Numbered from the stretch's first letter, positions 16,814 through 25,373 are shown. The stretch: DNA of 64,000 bases from Lichenihabitans psoromatis (GCF_004323635.1 NZ_CP036515.1:3969501-4033500), one strand, 5' to 3'. Notes: generated from the letters alone by a model not told the origin. Numbers and translations: made by a program.

Positions 16814-17029
16814 TCATTCAAGATCGGGCAGTTCGGCTCCCTCGGCCTGCCATGTCTCCTTGTCGTCCATGATCTTGTAGGAAAATCCGCAGCCCGGGCC
16901 GATGTTGGGCTCATGGCTCAACTCTTCGATCTCGCGCTCGGCCGCATCGTCGTCCCCAGTGATATAATAGAGGGCGGTATGATGCTCGGGCATCATGGTT
17001 GGGCCGTACATGATCGCGATGATCGGCAT
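16814..17029 (-). CDS. Small acidic hypothetical protein
   Basis: A 71-residue frame with GAGGA seven bases before the ATG at 17029. The product is acidic (D-D-D-A-A-E-R-E-I-E-E-L and an acidic C-terminus) with M-P-I-I-A-I-M-Y at the N-terminus. It is convergent with the GGDEF-EAL gene, 22 bases apart. I do not recognise the family; composition and ribosome binding site favour a real gene. Confidence 0.55.
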   Translation of the reverse strand: MPIIAIMYGPTMMPEHHTALYYITGDDDAAEREIEELSHEPNIGPGCGFSYKIMDDKETWQAEGAELPDLE

Positions 17030-17506
17030 GACTTTTTCCTCGTTCTCGACGCTGACGGCGCGACGCTCGAGGTCGCGGCCGTCCTGACCGCGACTATGTC
17101 ACGATCCGAAGCCGTGGTGCAGCCCGGACGGGTTTGACGACCGGCAGCGCGCGCATTCCAACCACATGGGACAGGCGCAGTTTCGGAGACGCACGATCGA
17201 ACAATCGATGCTGGACCGCATGCGCCATGCAGGCGTCGAAATGTGCGCTCAAGGAGTCCGTCCGCGGGATCAACCGCAGCGGCATGGCCACCGCGAGAGC
17301 AAGAAGGGGTAGCCACATCGTCGGAAAGCTCGGCCGGAGAATGTCGATTGTCGCCCGGTCAATGCCGCGCGACTAACATAGGTTGCGAGCATCCGATGCG
17401 CGTATCGCAGCAGGCGTCAAAGCCAAGCGACAGCGCTGCATCGGGTGGCCTGCAGCGCCAGGGTGTGGTTCTCTCGCAACCGACCACGAGAAGAGGATCT
17501 ACCACG
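17030..17506. other. Intergenic stretch without a supported gene
   Basis: Several frames are open because of high GC, but none has a credible start and composition. It probably holds the promoters for the two flanking small genes. Confidence 0.55.
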
Positions 17507-17749
17507 ATGACTCAATTGATCCCGCCGAGAGTGGCGGCGCAGCGAGCCCGGGCGACGGGGGCGGTCGCGACCGGCGCAGGCGCGACCGGAGCCTTTGCGA
17601 TAGGAGCCGCCGCAGTGGGGGCGCTGGCTTTCGGGGCCGTCGCGGTCGGGGCTTTCGTCATTGGGCGTTTGTCGGTCCGCAAAGCGCGTTTCGGCACCTT
17701 GGAGATCGATCGTCTGATTATCCGCGATATGACGCTCCCGCGTCGCTGA
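17507..17749 (+). CDS. Small Gly/Ala-repeat hypothetical protein
   Basis: This 80-residue product starts at an ATG with AGAGGA nine bases upstream. Residues ~17-53 are a regular run of five-residue units of the type A-x-G-A-x (for example A-I-G-A-A, A-V-G-A-L, A-F-G-A-V), predicted as a hydrophobic repeat rod or hairpin. It then switches to R-L-S-V-R-K-A-R-F-G-T-L-E-I-D-R-L-I-I-R, a basic beta-like tail. Similar small proteins of unknown function are widespread in alphaproteobacteria; membrane association is an inference. It stands alone. Confidence 0.65.
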   Translation: MTQLIPPRVAAQRARATGAVATGAGATGAFAIGAAAVGALAFGAVAVGAFVIGRLSVRKARFGTLEIDRLIIRDMTLPRR

Positions 17750-18091
17750 CACGCGAGACCTGTCGCAAAGCCACGAGCGTCGATTGTCAATCGCCCATGA
17801 GCGATGAGGCAGGGTCGGTAACATGTCGTCGCCTCGGGCGGCGAATGCCCTCTGGCAAGCTGCCCGAGCGTGATCGCGACGCCTGACAGACCCCGAACGA
17901 CCACAGATTTCGGCTTGTGAGCCATCCTGGACAAGGCTCTCGCCCACGACTGCCCGCCGATCCTCACCATACGACAATCCGCCGGATCACGAGGCCGTTC
18001 GGCCGACGCGAACACGCGTTCGTCAAAGATCATTTGACGCGGCCGCTTGGCTCGACGTACAGAAAACAAGCATCTACTGCATTTGTTTGAC
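17750..18091. other. Intergenic stretch upstream of the haem locus
   Basis: No supported gene. GC content drops towards 18060-18110, where the hemP control region lies. Confidence 0.55.
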
Positions 18092-18108
18092 TTTAAAATG
18101 ATTTCAAA
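18092..18108. promoter_or_regulatory. ICE/Irr-like palindrome upstream of hemP
   Basis: TTTAAAATGATTTCAAA is a 17-bp imperfect palindrome (7 of 8 positions pair across the centre) that resembles the iron control element bound by Irr in rhizobia (TTTAGAA-N3-TTCTAAA). It ends 35 bases before the hemP start, inside the most AT-rich part of this region. Iron- or haem-dependent control of the uptake operon is expected. Confidence 0.5.
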
Positions 18109-18143
18109 CTGTAAAGGCAGCTTGTCGCGAGGGTTTTACTTTT

Positions 18144-18338
18144 GTGAATGAGAGTAATTCCAAACAACCGAGCCGAACATCCTCAACCGATATGGCTGCG
18201 GCGAGACGTCCAGAGGCGCCGCCGGTGTTTGCGGTCGAGACGCTTCTGTCGCGCGGCGGCGAAGCCGTGCTTCTCCACGCCAACGAACGCTATCGCCTGA
18301 GGATTACGGCCAAAGGCAAACTGATCCTGACCAAGTGA
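18144..18338 (+). CDS. hemP: Haem uptake protein HemP
   Basis: This 64-residue product has the HemP signature at its C-terminus: an E-T-L-L-S-R-G-G segment followed by L-L-H-A-N-E-R-Y-R-L-R-I-T-A-K-G-K-L-I-L and a terminal T-K. HemP is a small protein at the head of hmu operons; in several beta- and alphaproteobacteria it promotes expression of haem uptake genes. The N-terminal ~25 residues are variable and polar. The start is a GTG with GAGGG upstream. Its TGA overlaps the GTG start of hmuT. Confidence 0.88.
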   Translation: MNESNSKQPSRTSSTDMAAARRPEAPPVFAVETLLSRGGEAVLLHANERYRLRITAKGKLILTK

Positions 18339-19219
18339 GACTCATGATATCGCGCTCCGTCCACCGTGCCCTGATCCTGCTGTTTGGCCTGTTGCCGATC
18401 ACCTTCGCAAGCGCTGCCACGCCAGCGGATGTAAACAGGGTCGTGGTGCTCGGCGGCTCGATCACCGAGATCATCTATGCCCTGCATCGCGAGGAGCGGA
18501 TCGCCGCCCTGGATACGACAAGCCTGTTTCCGCCGTCTGCCCTGAAGGATAAGCCGAATGTCGGTTACGTCCGCAGCATCTCGGCGGAAGGCGTTTTGTC
18601 CTTACGGCCCGACCTCATTCTCTCGATCGACGGAGCGGGCCCGCCCGACGCCTTGATGCTGATCCGGCAGACCGGCGTTGCTTTCGTGACAATCCCGGAC
18701 GACCCCACTCCGGACGGCATTCACCGGAAGATCGACGCGATCGGCAAAGCGCTTGGCGACGAAAGCGGGGCGGCCGCTCTCGATCGCGACGTTGCGGCAG
18801 GCTTTGCCTCGCTGGCGGTCCTCCGGACAAGGATTGAGAAACCGCGCCGCGTTCTGTTCGTCTTGTCTCTGCAGAATGGCCGATCGATGGTGGGCGGACG
18901 TCACACCTCCGCCGACGGGATGATCCGCCTGGCAGGCAGCGTCAACGCCGCCGACGACATCGACGGGTACAAGCCGATCACCGACGAAGCGATCGTGGCT
19001 GCCGCGCCGGATGTGATCCTGACGATGCAAAACGACCGGCATGCCCTCTCGGCCGACACCGTCTTCGCGATGCCGGCTTATGCGGCCACACCCGCTGCAA
19101 AAACCCGCAGCCTCGTCAGCCTCGATGGCTTGCTGCTGCTCGGGTTCGGGCCCCGCACGCCCGAGGCCGCGACCACGCTGATCAGAGCGCTTTATCCTGA
19201 TCTTGCGCCCGCGCCCTGA
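18335..19219 (+). CDS. hmuT: Haem ABC transporter substrate-binding protein HmuT
   Basis: This 294-residue periplasmic haem-binding protein has a hydrophobic signal sequence ending near A-S-A-A-T. The body is a class III binding fold: V-V-L-G-G-S-I-T-E-I-I-Y-A-L near the first strand, L-R-P-D-L-I-L in the middle, and a G-G-R-H-T-S-A-D-G-M-I-R-L-A-G segment typical of HmuT. The GTG at 18335 overlaps the hemP stop; an ATG three codons on is an alternative. It passes haem from the outer-membrane receptor to HmuUV. Confidence 0.93.
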   Translation: MRLMISRSVHRALILLFGLLPITFASAATPADVNRVVVLGGSITEIIYALHREERIAALDTTSLFPPSALKDKPNVGYVRSISAEGVLSLRPDLILSIDGAGPPDALMLIRQTGVAFVTIPDDPTPDGIHRKIDAIGKALGDESGAAALDRDVAAGFASLAVLRTRIEKPRRVLFVLSLQNGRSMVGGRHTSADGMIRLAGSVNAADDIDGYKPITDEAIVAAAPDVILTMQNDRHALSADTVFAMPAYAATPAAKTRSLVSLDGLLLLGFGPRTPEAATTLIRALYPDLAPAP

Positions 19220-20265
19220 TGTCGCGCACCGCGATCGTCACCCTCGCACTGCTCTGCCTGTTGCTGGCCGGAACAGCGATCGCCTCCGTGGGGCTTGGAG
19301 CCGTCACGATATCGCCGTCGCGAATCCTGATGGTGCTGCGAGCCGCTTTGACGCGCGACCCCGCGCTCGACGCGGCCCATGATGCCCTGATCTTGCTCGA
19401 CATCCGGATCCCGAGGACGCTGCTCGGCTTTCTGGTCGGGGCCGCGCTGGCGATGTCGGGGGCCTTGCTGCAAGGCCTGTTTCGCAATCCGCTCGCCGAT
19501 CCTGGTCTGATCGGGGTCTCGGCCGGGGCGGCGCTTGCGGCCGCCGCCGCGATCGTGTTGGGAGACCGGTGGATCCCGGGCCTGCTGGACGGCCCATGGG
19601 CCGTCGTCGTTCTGCCGCTTGCGGCGTTCGGCGGCGGATTGGCCGCCACATCGATTTTATACGGCCTCGCGACTCGCGACGGTCGCACCTCGGTCGCGCT
19701 GTTGTTGCTGGCCGGTGTGGCGCTCGGCGCCCTCACGGGCGCGGCCACGGGACTTCTGGTTTATCTGAGCGACGACAGGCAATTGCGCGACCTCACATTC
19801 TGGTCGCTCGGCAGTCTCGGCGGCGCCACCTGGGGCAAGGTCGCAGCCGCGGCCGTGCTGATTCTACCGGTTCTGGTGATTGTTCCGTTCCTGGCCCGCA
19901 GCCTCAATGCCTTGGCGCTCGGGGAAGCGGATGCCTATTACCTCGGCGTGCCGGTGCAGCGAACAAAACGCATCATGATCGGCCTGGTGGCGCTCGCGGT
20001 CGGCAGCAGCGTGGCTTTGGCCGGTCCCATCGCGTTTATCGGGATCGTGGTGCCGCATCTCCTAAGGCTCACGGCCGGCGCCGATCATCGCATCGTGCTC
20101 CCGGCCAGCGCCTTGCTGGGTGGATCGTTGCTGGTGGGGGCCGATATTTTGGCCCGCACCCTCGCGGCTCCGGCCGAAGTCCCGATTGGTATCCTCACGG
20201 CAGCCATCGGCGCACCGTTCTTCCTCTGGCTTCTCCTCACCCGGGCCCAGGATATCGGCGCATGA
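19219..20265 (+). CDS. hmuU: Haem ABC transporter permease HmuU
   Basis: This 348-residue FecCD-family inner-membrane permease has about nine to ten helices. Family motifs include R-I-P-R-T-L-L-G-F-L-V-G-A-A-L-A near residue 57, the G-L-F-R-N-P-L-A-D-P-G-L-I-G-V-S segment, and G-P-I-A-F-I-G-I-V-V-P-H near residue 272. The ATG shares one base with the hmuT stop, and its own stop overlaps the hmuV start (ATGA). Confidence 0.95.
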   Translation: MSRTAIVTLALLCLLLAGTAIASVGLGAVTISPSRILMVLRAALTRDPALDAAHDALILLDIRIPRTLLGFLVGAALAMSGALLQGLFRNPLADPGLIGVSAGAALAAAAAIVLGDRWIPGLLDGPWAVVVLPLAAFGGGLAATSILYGLATRDGRTSVALLLLAGVALGALTGAATGLLVYLSDDRQLRDLTFWSLGSLGGATWGKVAAAAVLILPVLVIVPFLARSLNALALGEADAYYLGVPVQRTKRIMIGLVALAVGSSVALAGPIAFIGIVVPHLLRLTAGADHRIVLPASALLGGSLLVGADILARTLAAPAEVPIGILTAAIGAPFFLWLLLTRAQDIGA

Positions 20266-21065
20266 TACCGCTGCTCGAAGCCGAAGCTCTCACGTTCGCG
20301 GTTCGCGACGCGGTATTGATCCGCAATGCCGCGCTGACGCTGGACGCTGGTCGCGTCACCATCGTGGTCGGCCCCAACGGCGCGGGAAAATCGACGTTGC
20401 TGAAGCTCCTGGCCGGCGGCCTTCAGGCGCAATCCGGATCGGTCCGGCTGCATGGGCGAGCGCTGCGTGATTTTCCCGCGTGGCAGCTCTCGTGCCGTCG
20501 CGCGGTGCTGCCGCAGAACGCGCAGGTGTTCGTGCCGTTCAAGGCTCATCAAGTCGCCGCTCTCGGCAGCGATGGCGTTGGCCGGGCGCTCGGCAAGATC
20601 GAGCGAGCCGGCATCGTCGAGAGCGCTCTCGTGCGGGCGGGTGTCGATCACTTGCGCGATCGCATGTTTCAGACTCTATCGGGTGGCGAGCAGCAGCGGG
20701 TCCATTTTGCCCGTGTCCTGTGTCAACTGGCGGCAGGTCGCTCGCTCGCGCCCAGTCAGCTCCTGTTTCTGGACGAGCCCATCGCCAGCCTGGACCTGCG
20801 GCACCAGATCGGATTGCTGGACGAGCTACGCGTCCTGGCCAGGGAGGGCACCGCGGTGCTGGCCATCATCCACGATCTCAATCTTGCGGCAGCTTACGCC
20901 GATCACCTCGTCGTGCTCGATGGCGGTCATTTGGTGGCCCAGGGCCCCCCGGCCGAGGTGATGACCGATGCTCTTCTGCGAGACGTGTTCCGCGTCGATC
21001 TGCGGGTGGGTGCCGTGCCGGGCGCCGGCGTTCCCTTTGTGCTCCCGACCCGTCGCGGTCCGTAA
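20262..21065 (+). CDS. hmuV: Haem ABC transporter ATPase HmuV
   Basis: This 267-residue ATPase has Walker A G-P-N-G-A-G-K-S-T at 37-45, signature T-L-S-G-G-E-Q-Q-R-V and Walker B L-L-F-L-D-E-P-I-A-S-L-D. The Gln-rich H-F-A-R-V-L-C-Q-L block after the signature is typical of HmuV. The start at 20262 overlaps hmuU by four bases; longer frames reading in from upstream are antifunctional extensions inside hmuU. It energises haem import. Confidence 0.95.
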   Translation: MIPLLEAEALTFAVRDAVLIRNAALTLDAGRVTIVVGPNGAGKSTLLKLLAGGLQAQSGSVRLHGRALRDFPAWQLSCRRAVLPQNAQVFVPFKAHQVAALGSDGVGRALGKIERAGIVESALVRAGVDHLRDRMFQTLSGGEQQRVHFARVLCQLAAGRSLAPSQLLFLDEPIASLDLRHQIGLLDELRVLAREGTAVLAIIHDLNLAAAYADHLVVLDGGHLVAQGPPAEVMTDALLRDVFRVDLRVGAVPGAGVPFVLPTRRGP

Positions 21066-21173
21066 GGCTCTTGGCGATGGCGGCGTGTTAAGCGTCGGAT
21101 GACCACGAGTGTCCGGCCCTCGTTTCGTCACGCGGGTTTCGCAATGCTTGCGCACATCTCAGACATGGGACCA

Positions 21174-21881
21174 ATGAGACAGCATCTGAAAACCGGCGCG
21201 ACCGCCCTGATGATCTCCACGATTTGCGCTGCCGCGGGCGCGCCATCGGCATCAGCACGGGCCGAATGGCTTGGCTCGCCCCTCGGCCGCATGGAAGTGC
21301 TGGCCCTCTTGCAGACGCTGAGCGTGTCGTTGTTGAGCCACGACAGTGCGACGCTGGTTCTAGAAAAGTGGTGCGCCGATCACGGCCTTGCGTCGCGCGG
21401 AAGCCAAATCGCTGCGGAGCGTGTCAAGGGTGCAGACAAACAGGCCACCGAGCAGGATCGCGCGCTTCTCCGGATCTCCACGGACGAGCCACTCCGCTAT
21501 CGGCGGGTCAAATTGCGGTGTGGCGACCATGTCGTCTCCGAAGCCGACAATTGGTACGTGCCGGCACGGCTGACGCCCGCCATGAACATGGCGCTCGACA
21601 CCACCGACGGGTCGTTCGGCCGGATCGTTCAGCCTCTCCGGTTTTACCGGCGCACGCTCGCCTCACGCCTGCTCTGGTCGCCTGTTGCGGAGGGGTGGGA
21701 CAACGGCCACGCGACCATCTTGGGCGGGTCGCCCGGCATCCTCTCCATCCCCGACCATCTCATCGAAAACCGTGCGCTTCTTTCGCTGCCCGACGCCACA
21801 CCGTTCAGCCTCGTGGTCGAGACTTATACCAGCGAGATCCTGCAATTCACGCCGCCTGCCGTGCCAATGACCGACCCCTGA
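21174..21881 (+). CDS. Secreted UbiC/UTRA-fold-like protein of unknown function
   Basis: The product is 235 residues from the chosen start, which yields a signal peptide (M-R-Q-H-L-K-T-G-A-T-A-L-M-I-S-T then A-S-A-R-A). The mature part resembles the chorismate-lyase/UTRA fold: an early helix (V-L-E-K-W-C), the strand L-R-Y-R-R-V-K-L-R-C-G, then S-E-A-D-N-W-Y-V-P-A-R-L and later R-R-T-L-A-S. Known UbiC enzymes are cytosolic, so this exported form probably has another role. It sits ~110 bases after hmuV on the same strand, which suggests a link with haem handling. I do not recognise a characterised member. An in-frame ATG at 21099 would disrupt the signal peptide. Confidence 0.7.
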   Translation: MRQHLKTGATALMISTICAAAGAPSASARAEWLGSPLGRMEVLALLQTLSVSLLSHDSATLVLEKWCADHGLASRGSQIAAERVKGADKQATEQDRALLRISTDEPLRYRRVKLRCGDHVVSEADNWYVPARLTPAMNMALDTTDGSFGRIVQPLRFYRRTLASRLLWSPVAEGWDNGHATILGGSPGILSIPDHLIENRALLSLPDATPFSLVVETYTSEILQFTPPAVPMTDP

Positions 21882-21932
21882 TCGAAAAGGCTCGACGAGG
21901 CGATCGTCGGAGCCTGCTATGGTCGTGACAGA

Positions 21933-22256
21933 TCAGGCCACCGCCTCCGCTTCCATCGACACCGCGTCAAAACCTTCGAAGACGGGATGGCCGGTCGTCA
22001 ACGGGCGGCCCTTGCCGGCATTTTTGTGGGCGTCCCGGAACTGCTCGGACTGGGTCCAAGCTTGGAAAGCTTCGCGGTTCGCCCAGACCGTATGCGACGC
22101 ATAGAGTGTGTAGTCCTCTTGCTGCGGACCGCGGAGCAGATCGAACGACACATAGCCGTTCATCTCATGCAGGCGGCTCTCACGCGAGCGCCAGACCTGC
22201 TCGAAGGCATTCTCCTCACCCACGATCACTTTGAATCTATTCATGGCGATATACAT
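21933..22256 (-). CDS. IsdG-type haem-degrading monooxygenase (ABM domain)
   Basis: This 107-residue ferredoxin-like ABM protein starts M-Y-I-A-M-N-R-F-K-V. Asn6, Trp67 and His77 occupy the positions of the catalytic Asn7/Trp67/His77 of Staphylococcus aureus IsdG, within L-Y-A-S-H-T-V-W and F-Q-A-W-T-Q-S-E-Q-F-R-D-A-H. Such enzymes open the haem ring to release iron in the cytosol. The start at 22256 has GGAG eight bases upstream. It lies just downstream of the receptor gene on the same strand (47 bases), between the two arms of the haem locus. It is comparable to rhizobial HmuQ/HmuD. Confidence 0.87.
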   Translation of the reverse strand: MYIAMNRFKVIVGEENAFEQVWRSRESRLHEMNGYVSFDLLRGPQQEDYTLYASHTVWANREAFQAWTQSEQFRDAHKNAGKGRPLTTGHPVFEGFDAVSMEAEAVA

Positions 22257-22303
22257 GCGATGGTCTCCATTGGTTGTGTGGCTTTGCATGAAATCGAGGC
22301 GCC

Positions 22304-24478
22304 TCACTTGGAGGCGAATTTCACGGTCAGGGAGGCTTTCACGACCGTGCCGGCGCTCGGCTCACTGTCGAGATATTGGCGATATTGTCGGTCGAAGAGG
22401 TTTTTGACCGTGAAGTCGCCAGCGACCCGGTCGTTGACCTTATAATTGGCGAAGAGGTCGACCAGCGCATAGCCGCCGCTCGGCGTGTTGGTCACGGTAC
22501 CGGTCGCCAACGATATGACGACGCTCTTGTCCACCAGCGTCAGCCGTGTCCCGACGGTGAGACGGTCGTCGAGGAAGCGGAGCCCGAGCGTCGAGGTGAG
22601 CCGATCCGGGATCGACGTGACCAATGCGCCCTTGGTGGTCTCGTTCTTGGCGTCGATATGCTGACCCGAGAGCGTGAAGAACCCCTGCCCCCAATCATAG
22701 CCACCCTCGACCTCGACGCCCGTCAGATTGGCCTTGGCGATATTCAGATATTGATAGGAGGTGATCGGGAAACAGAGCGAGGGTCGGCTGGCGCAGAGCG
22801 ACACCGGAGCGCCGGGAATGAACGGCACCAGATAAGGCGCGCCCACGGTCTCCATATCGATGTAGTTGCTGACGTCGTTGGAGAAGACCGTCAGCTTGCC
22901 TCTGATCTTGTCGCCATCTCGGAAAACGTCGTCGTATTTGACGTTCACGCCACCCTCGACGTTATGCGCGACCTCGGGCCTCAGTGTGGGATTGGGCAGA
23001 ATGTTGAACGCCGGAAACGGATGCGCGCCGGAGATCAGAGTTTCGGTGATCGAGGGCGCGCGGTAGCCGTCGGCATAGGTCGAGTAGAGCTCGATGCCGC
23101 GGATCGGCGTCACCCCGACGGTGATCTTCGGCGAGACCCGGCTGCCTTCCGAGTGATAGGCGCCCCCGTTCAACTCGTAATCGTCATAGCGGGCGGCACC
23201 GAGCACACGAAGCCATCCGCCGTAGCGCGCCTCATCTTGGATGAAGGCCCCCGAGATACGCCGCGTTCCCGAAGGCGTCAGCGCGCCGACGTAACCGCCC
23301 GCCTGATCGTCGGTTCTGACATGGTCCCAAGCGCTGTCGCCACCGACCGTCAGCGCATGATGCACCGGGCCAGTGTCGAAACGGGCCGTATTATTGAGGT
23401 CGAAGCCGACCGTCCGGACCCGATCCGACAACGGATCGCCGGGCTGAACCCCGAGCGCCTGGTAGGTGGCGTCCGGCGCGACCGCCGTCTCTTTATTGCG
23501 TGTCGCCGACGAATAGGCCTTGGCGCTGAAATCGAGCCATTGGATCTCGGGCCGGCTGAATGTGTAGCCGATTGTGTAATTCTCGGCCGTGACGTCGTCG
23601 CGAAACCGGGACCCGGCAGCACTCGTGCCGTTATTGGCGAACGTATAATTCTGCTGCATGGCCGACAGGCTGATCTGCTGCCCCTCGGCGGGGCGAATAT
23701 TGGCCTTCATCAAGCCACCAAGCAGCCTGCTCCCCGTATCTTGAACCTTGTCGCCCGCGCCATCGTCATAGGGATCGAGCCCGCGATAGACGAATTGTCC
23801 GTAGAAGTCGGCTACATCACCGAAGCGCGTCGCGACGGCCGATGAATTGAGAAATTCCGCGCCGTTTGAGCCGACACCCACCTTCTGCAAGGCGCCATAG
23901 GTTTCGTTGGGCGCGAGGACGTCCTCGACACCCTTGGTGCGGAACGCCACGACACCGCCGATGGCCCCCGATCCGTAGATGTTCGACACCGGGCCGCGCG
24001 TCACATCCACCTGCCCGATGAACTCGGGGTCCAGATAATAGGTGCCGTTGGCGTTGTGGCCGGAGATTTGATAGTCCTGGCGCGCTCCGTCGACGAGAAC
24101 ATTGACCCGGCCGAAATCTTGAAGCCCGCGAATGTTGACCGACTGACCCGGATCGTTTTGGCTGCTCTGGGTCGTGACGCCCGGAATCGTCTGTAGAATT
24201 TCGGAGACCTTCGAGGGCTGCAGCCTGTTGATCTGGGGGCGGTTCACGACGGTCGAGCCCGACAAGGCATCGATGGCCGGTTCCGGTGTTTTGGTCGACG
24301 TTACGGTGATCGTATCGAGCGCGACGGCGGCGCTCAGATCGGCCGGCGTGTCGTTCGTTGCAGAAGCGGTCGCGTCGGATGCGCGTCGAACTTGTTGCCC
24401 ATAAGCTTGCGTTGCGCCCTGGGCGGCGACAAGGAAAGTGGCGGTCGCGATCGCGACCGCGCGTGTGCGGGACCCCAT
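22304..24478 (-). CDS. hmuR: TonB-dependent haem/haemoglobin receptor
   Basis: This 724-residue outer-membrane receptor has a signal peptide (~1-28), a TonB-box-like D-T-I-T-V-T-S-T-K (~54-62), a plug domain (V-S-E-I-L-Q-T-I-P-G-V, then N-I-R-G-L-Q-D-F-G-R-V-N-V-L-V-D-G) and a 22-strand barrel ending at V-K-F-A-S-K. The plug segment R-Q-D-Y and the Y-A-D-G-Y-R-A-P-S-I-T-E-T block with the P-N-P-x-L-R-P-E motif are typical of haem receptors of the HmuR/HutA type. It is transcribed towards the IsdG-like gene, opposite to hemP-hmuTUV. The final residue is Lys rather than the usual aromatic. Confidence 0.92.
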   Translation of the reverse strand: MGSRTRAVAIATATFLVAAQGATQAYGQQVRRASDATASATNDTPADLSAAVALDTITVTSTKTPEPAIDALSGSTVVNRPQINRLQPSKVSEILQTIPGVTTQSSQNDPGQSVNIRGLQDFGRVNVLVDGARQDYQISGHNANGTYYLDPEFIGQVDVTRGPVSNIYGSGAIGGVVAFRTKGVEDVLAPNETYGALQKVGVGSNGAEFLNSSAVATRFGDVADFYGQFVYRGLDPYDDGAGDKVQDTGSRLLGGLMKANIRPAEGQQISLSAMQQNYTFANNGTSAAGSRFRDDVTAENYTIGYTFSRPEIQWLDFSAKAYSSATRNKETAVAPDATYQALGVQPGDPLSDRVRTVGFDLNNTARFDTGPVHHALTVGGDSAWDHVRTDDQAGGYVGALTPSGTRRISGAFIQDEARYGGWLRVLGAARYDDYELNGGAYHSEGSRVSPKITVGVTPIRGIELYSTYADGYRAPSITETLISGAHPFPAFNILPNPTLRPEVAHNVEGGVNVKYDDVFRDGDKIRGKLTVFSNDVSNYIDMETVGAPYLVPFIPGAPVSLCASRPSLCFPITSYQYLNIAKANLTGVEVEGGYDWGQGFFTLSGQHIDAKNETTKGALVTSIPDRLTSTLGLRFLDDRLTVGTRLTLVDKSVVISLATGTVTNTPSGGYALVDLFANYKVNDRVAGDFTVKNLFDRQYRQYLDSEPSAGTVVKASLTVKFASK

Positions 24479-24662
24479 TGGTCAGCCTGTTCCATCATGT
24501 CATGCTGGCTGGCTTGCGGGGGGAGCATCCGCTGGCTGGCTTGCGCCTCAATTCCGTCATACCGACGGCCCAATCCGTTAATCACGGATGGAAATCGAAG
24601 TAAATCGCCGCGTAACAAACAGTATTTCGTCTAATTATAAAGTAACGAGACGCCAAGAGCGC

Positions 24663-24938
24663 TCAGGGCCGCCGCGCTTCGAGCCACCGTTGAGCCTCCG
24701 GCATCATGCCAAGGCTGCCCAAGAGCGCGCGTTCGCTGATTTGCAACAGAAACAATCGATCGCCTTCTGTCAGCAGGCGTCGAAAGCCTGACATCATCAT
24801 GTCGACAGGTTGGTAGGTGTCGACGAACCAGACGTCGAGGAAGGCGCGGCAAGCCTGAAGGCGATCGAGCGCGCCCCAGAGTGGCGCGTAGTCGTGAGTC
24901 GCGTCGGTCGTTGCAATATGGACCATGTAGGTCGCCAT
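24663..24938 (-). CDS. Small Cas2/VapD-fold-like protein (SinR-type)
   Basis: The 91-residue product has AAGGGA before the ATG. The predicted order is strand (A-T-Y-M-V-H-I), helix (Y-A-P-L-W-G-A-L-D-R-L), strand (F-L-D-V-W-F-V-D), helix, strand (D-R-L-F-L-L-Q-I), the ferredoxin-like arrangement of the small proteins often annotated SinR and related to VapD/Cas2. No catalytic residue can be assigned. It is followed upstream on the same strand by a second protein of the same plan. Not a CRISPR protein in this context. Confidence 0.6.
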   Translation of the reverse strand: MATYMVHIATTDATHDYAPLWGALDRLQACRAFLDVWFVDTYQPVDMMMSGFRRLLTEGDRLFLLQISERALLGSLGMMPEAQRWLEARRP

Positions 24939-25061
24939 CGTCGTCCCTTGGGTGGAGCGCCACGGTCGACCGCGGCTTTGTCACGGAGCTACGGTCAGCA
25001 TCGCCGAATGGGCTCACCAGACGACGCGTATCTCGCGCCGCGAATCCGCCGCGAAACGACG

Positions 25062-25373
25062 TCAGCCGGTCGCGAGCGTCGACCCCCCTAAATTTCCGAA
25101 GATCGACCATGCCGGCGAGCGAGGGGTCACCGGCTTTTTACAAGACAAGGCGCTCCACCACGCGCCATCCGGCAGTTCGATCACTTGAACCTCGGCGTCG
25201 AGGCCGAAACAATCATGCAGAGCCGCCAACAAGGCGGCTCGGCTTTGATCGATCTTCACCACCCAGCTTCCGTCACCGACATTGCGTCCGTCGATGACAC
25301 GCATGGCCTCGGCAAGCGATGCCTGGTTGCTCGATCCACCACTCCTCGAGAAACCGACCAGGTAACACGCCAT
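25062..25373 (-). CDS. Second small Cas2/VapD-fold-like protein
   Basis: The 103-residue product from the ATG at 25373 (GGAT about nine bases upstream; a GTG ten codons earlier is possible) starts M-A-C-Y-L-V-G-F and repeats the plan of its neighbour: strand, helix, strand (G-S-W-V-V-K-I-D), helix (A-A-L-L-A-A-L-H-D-C-F), strand (E-V-Q-V-I-E-L), then G-A-W-W-S and a ~20-residue polar tail. The two are about 120 bases apart and probably ancient paralogues. Function unknown. Confidence 0.6.
   Translation of the reverse strand: MACYLVGFSRSGGSSNQASLAEAMRVIDGRNVGDGSWVVKIDQSRAALLAALHDCFGLDAEVQVIELPDGAWWSALSCKKPVTPRSPAWSIFGNLGGSTLATG

Noticed and set aside
22376..23845. A ~490-codon frame antisense to the TonB-dependent receptor
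   Set aside because: Arises from high GC; no family features, whereas the opposite strand encodes a complete receptor.
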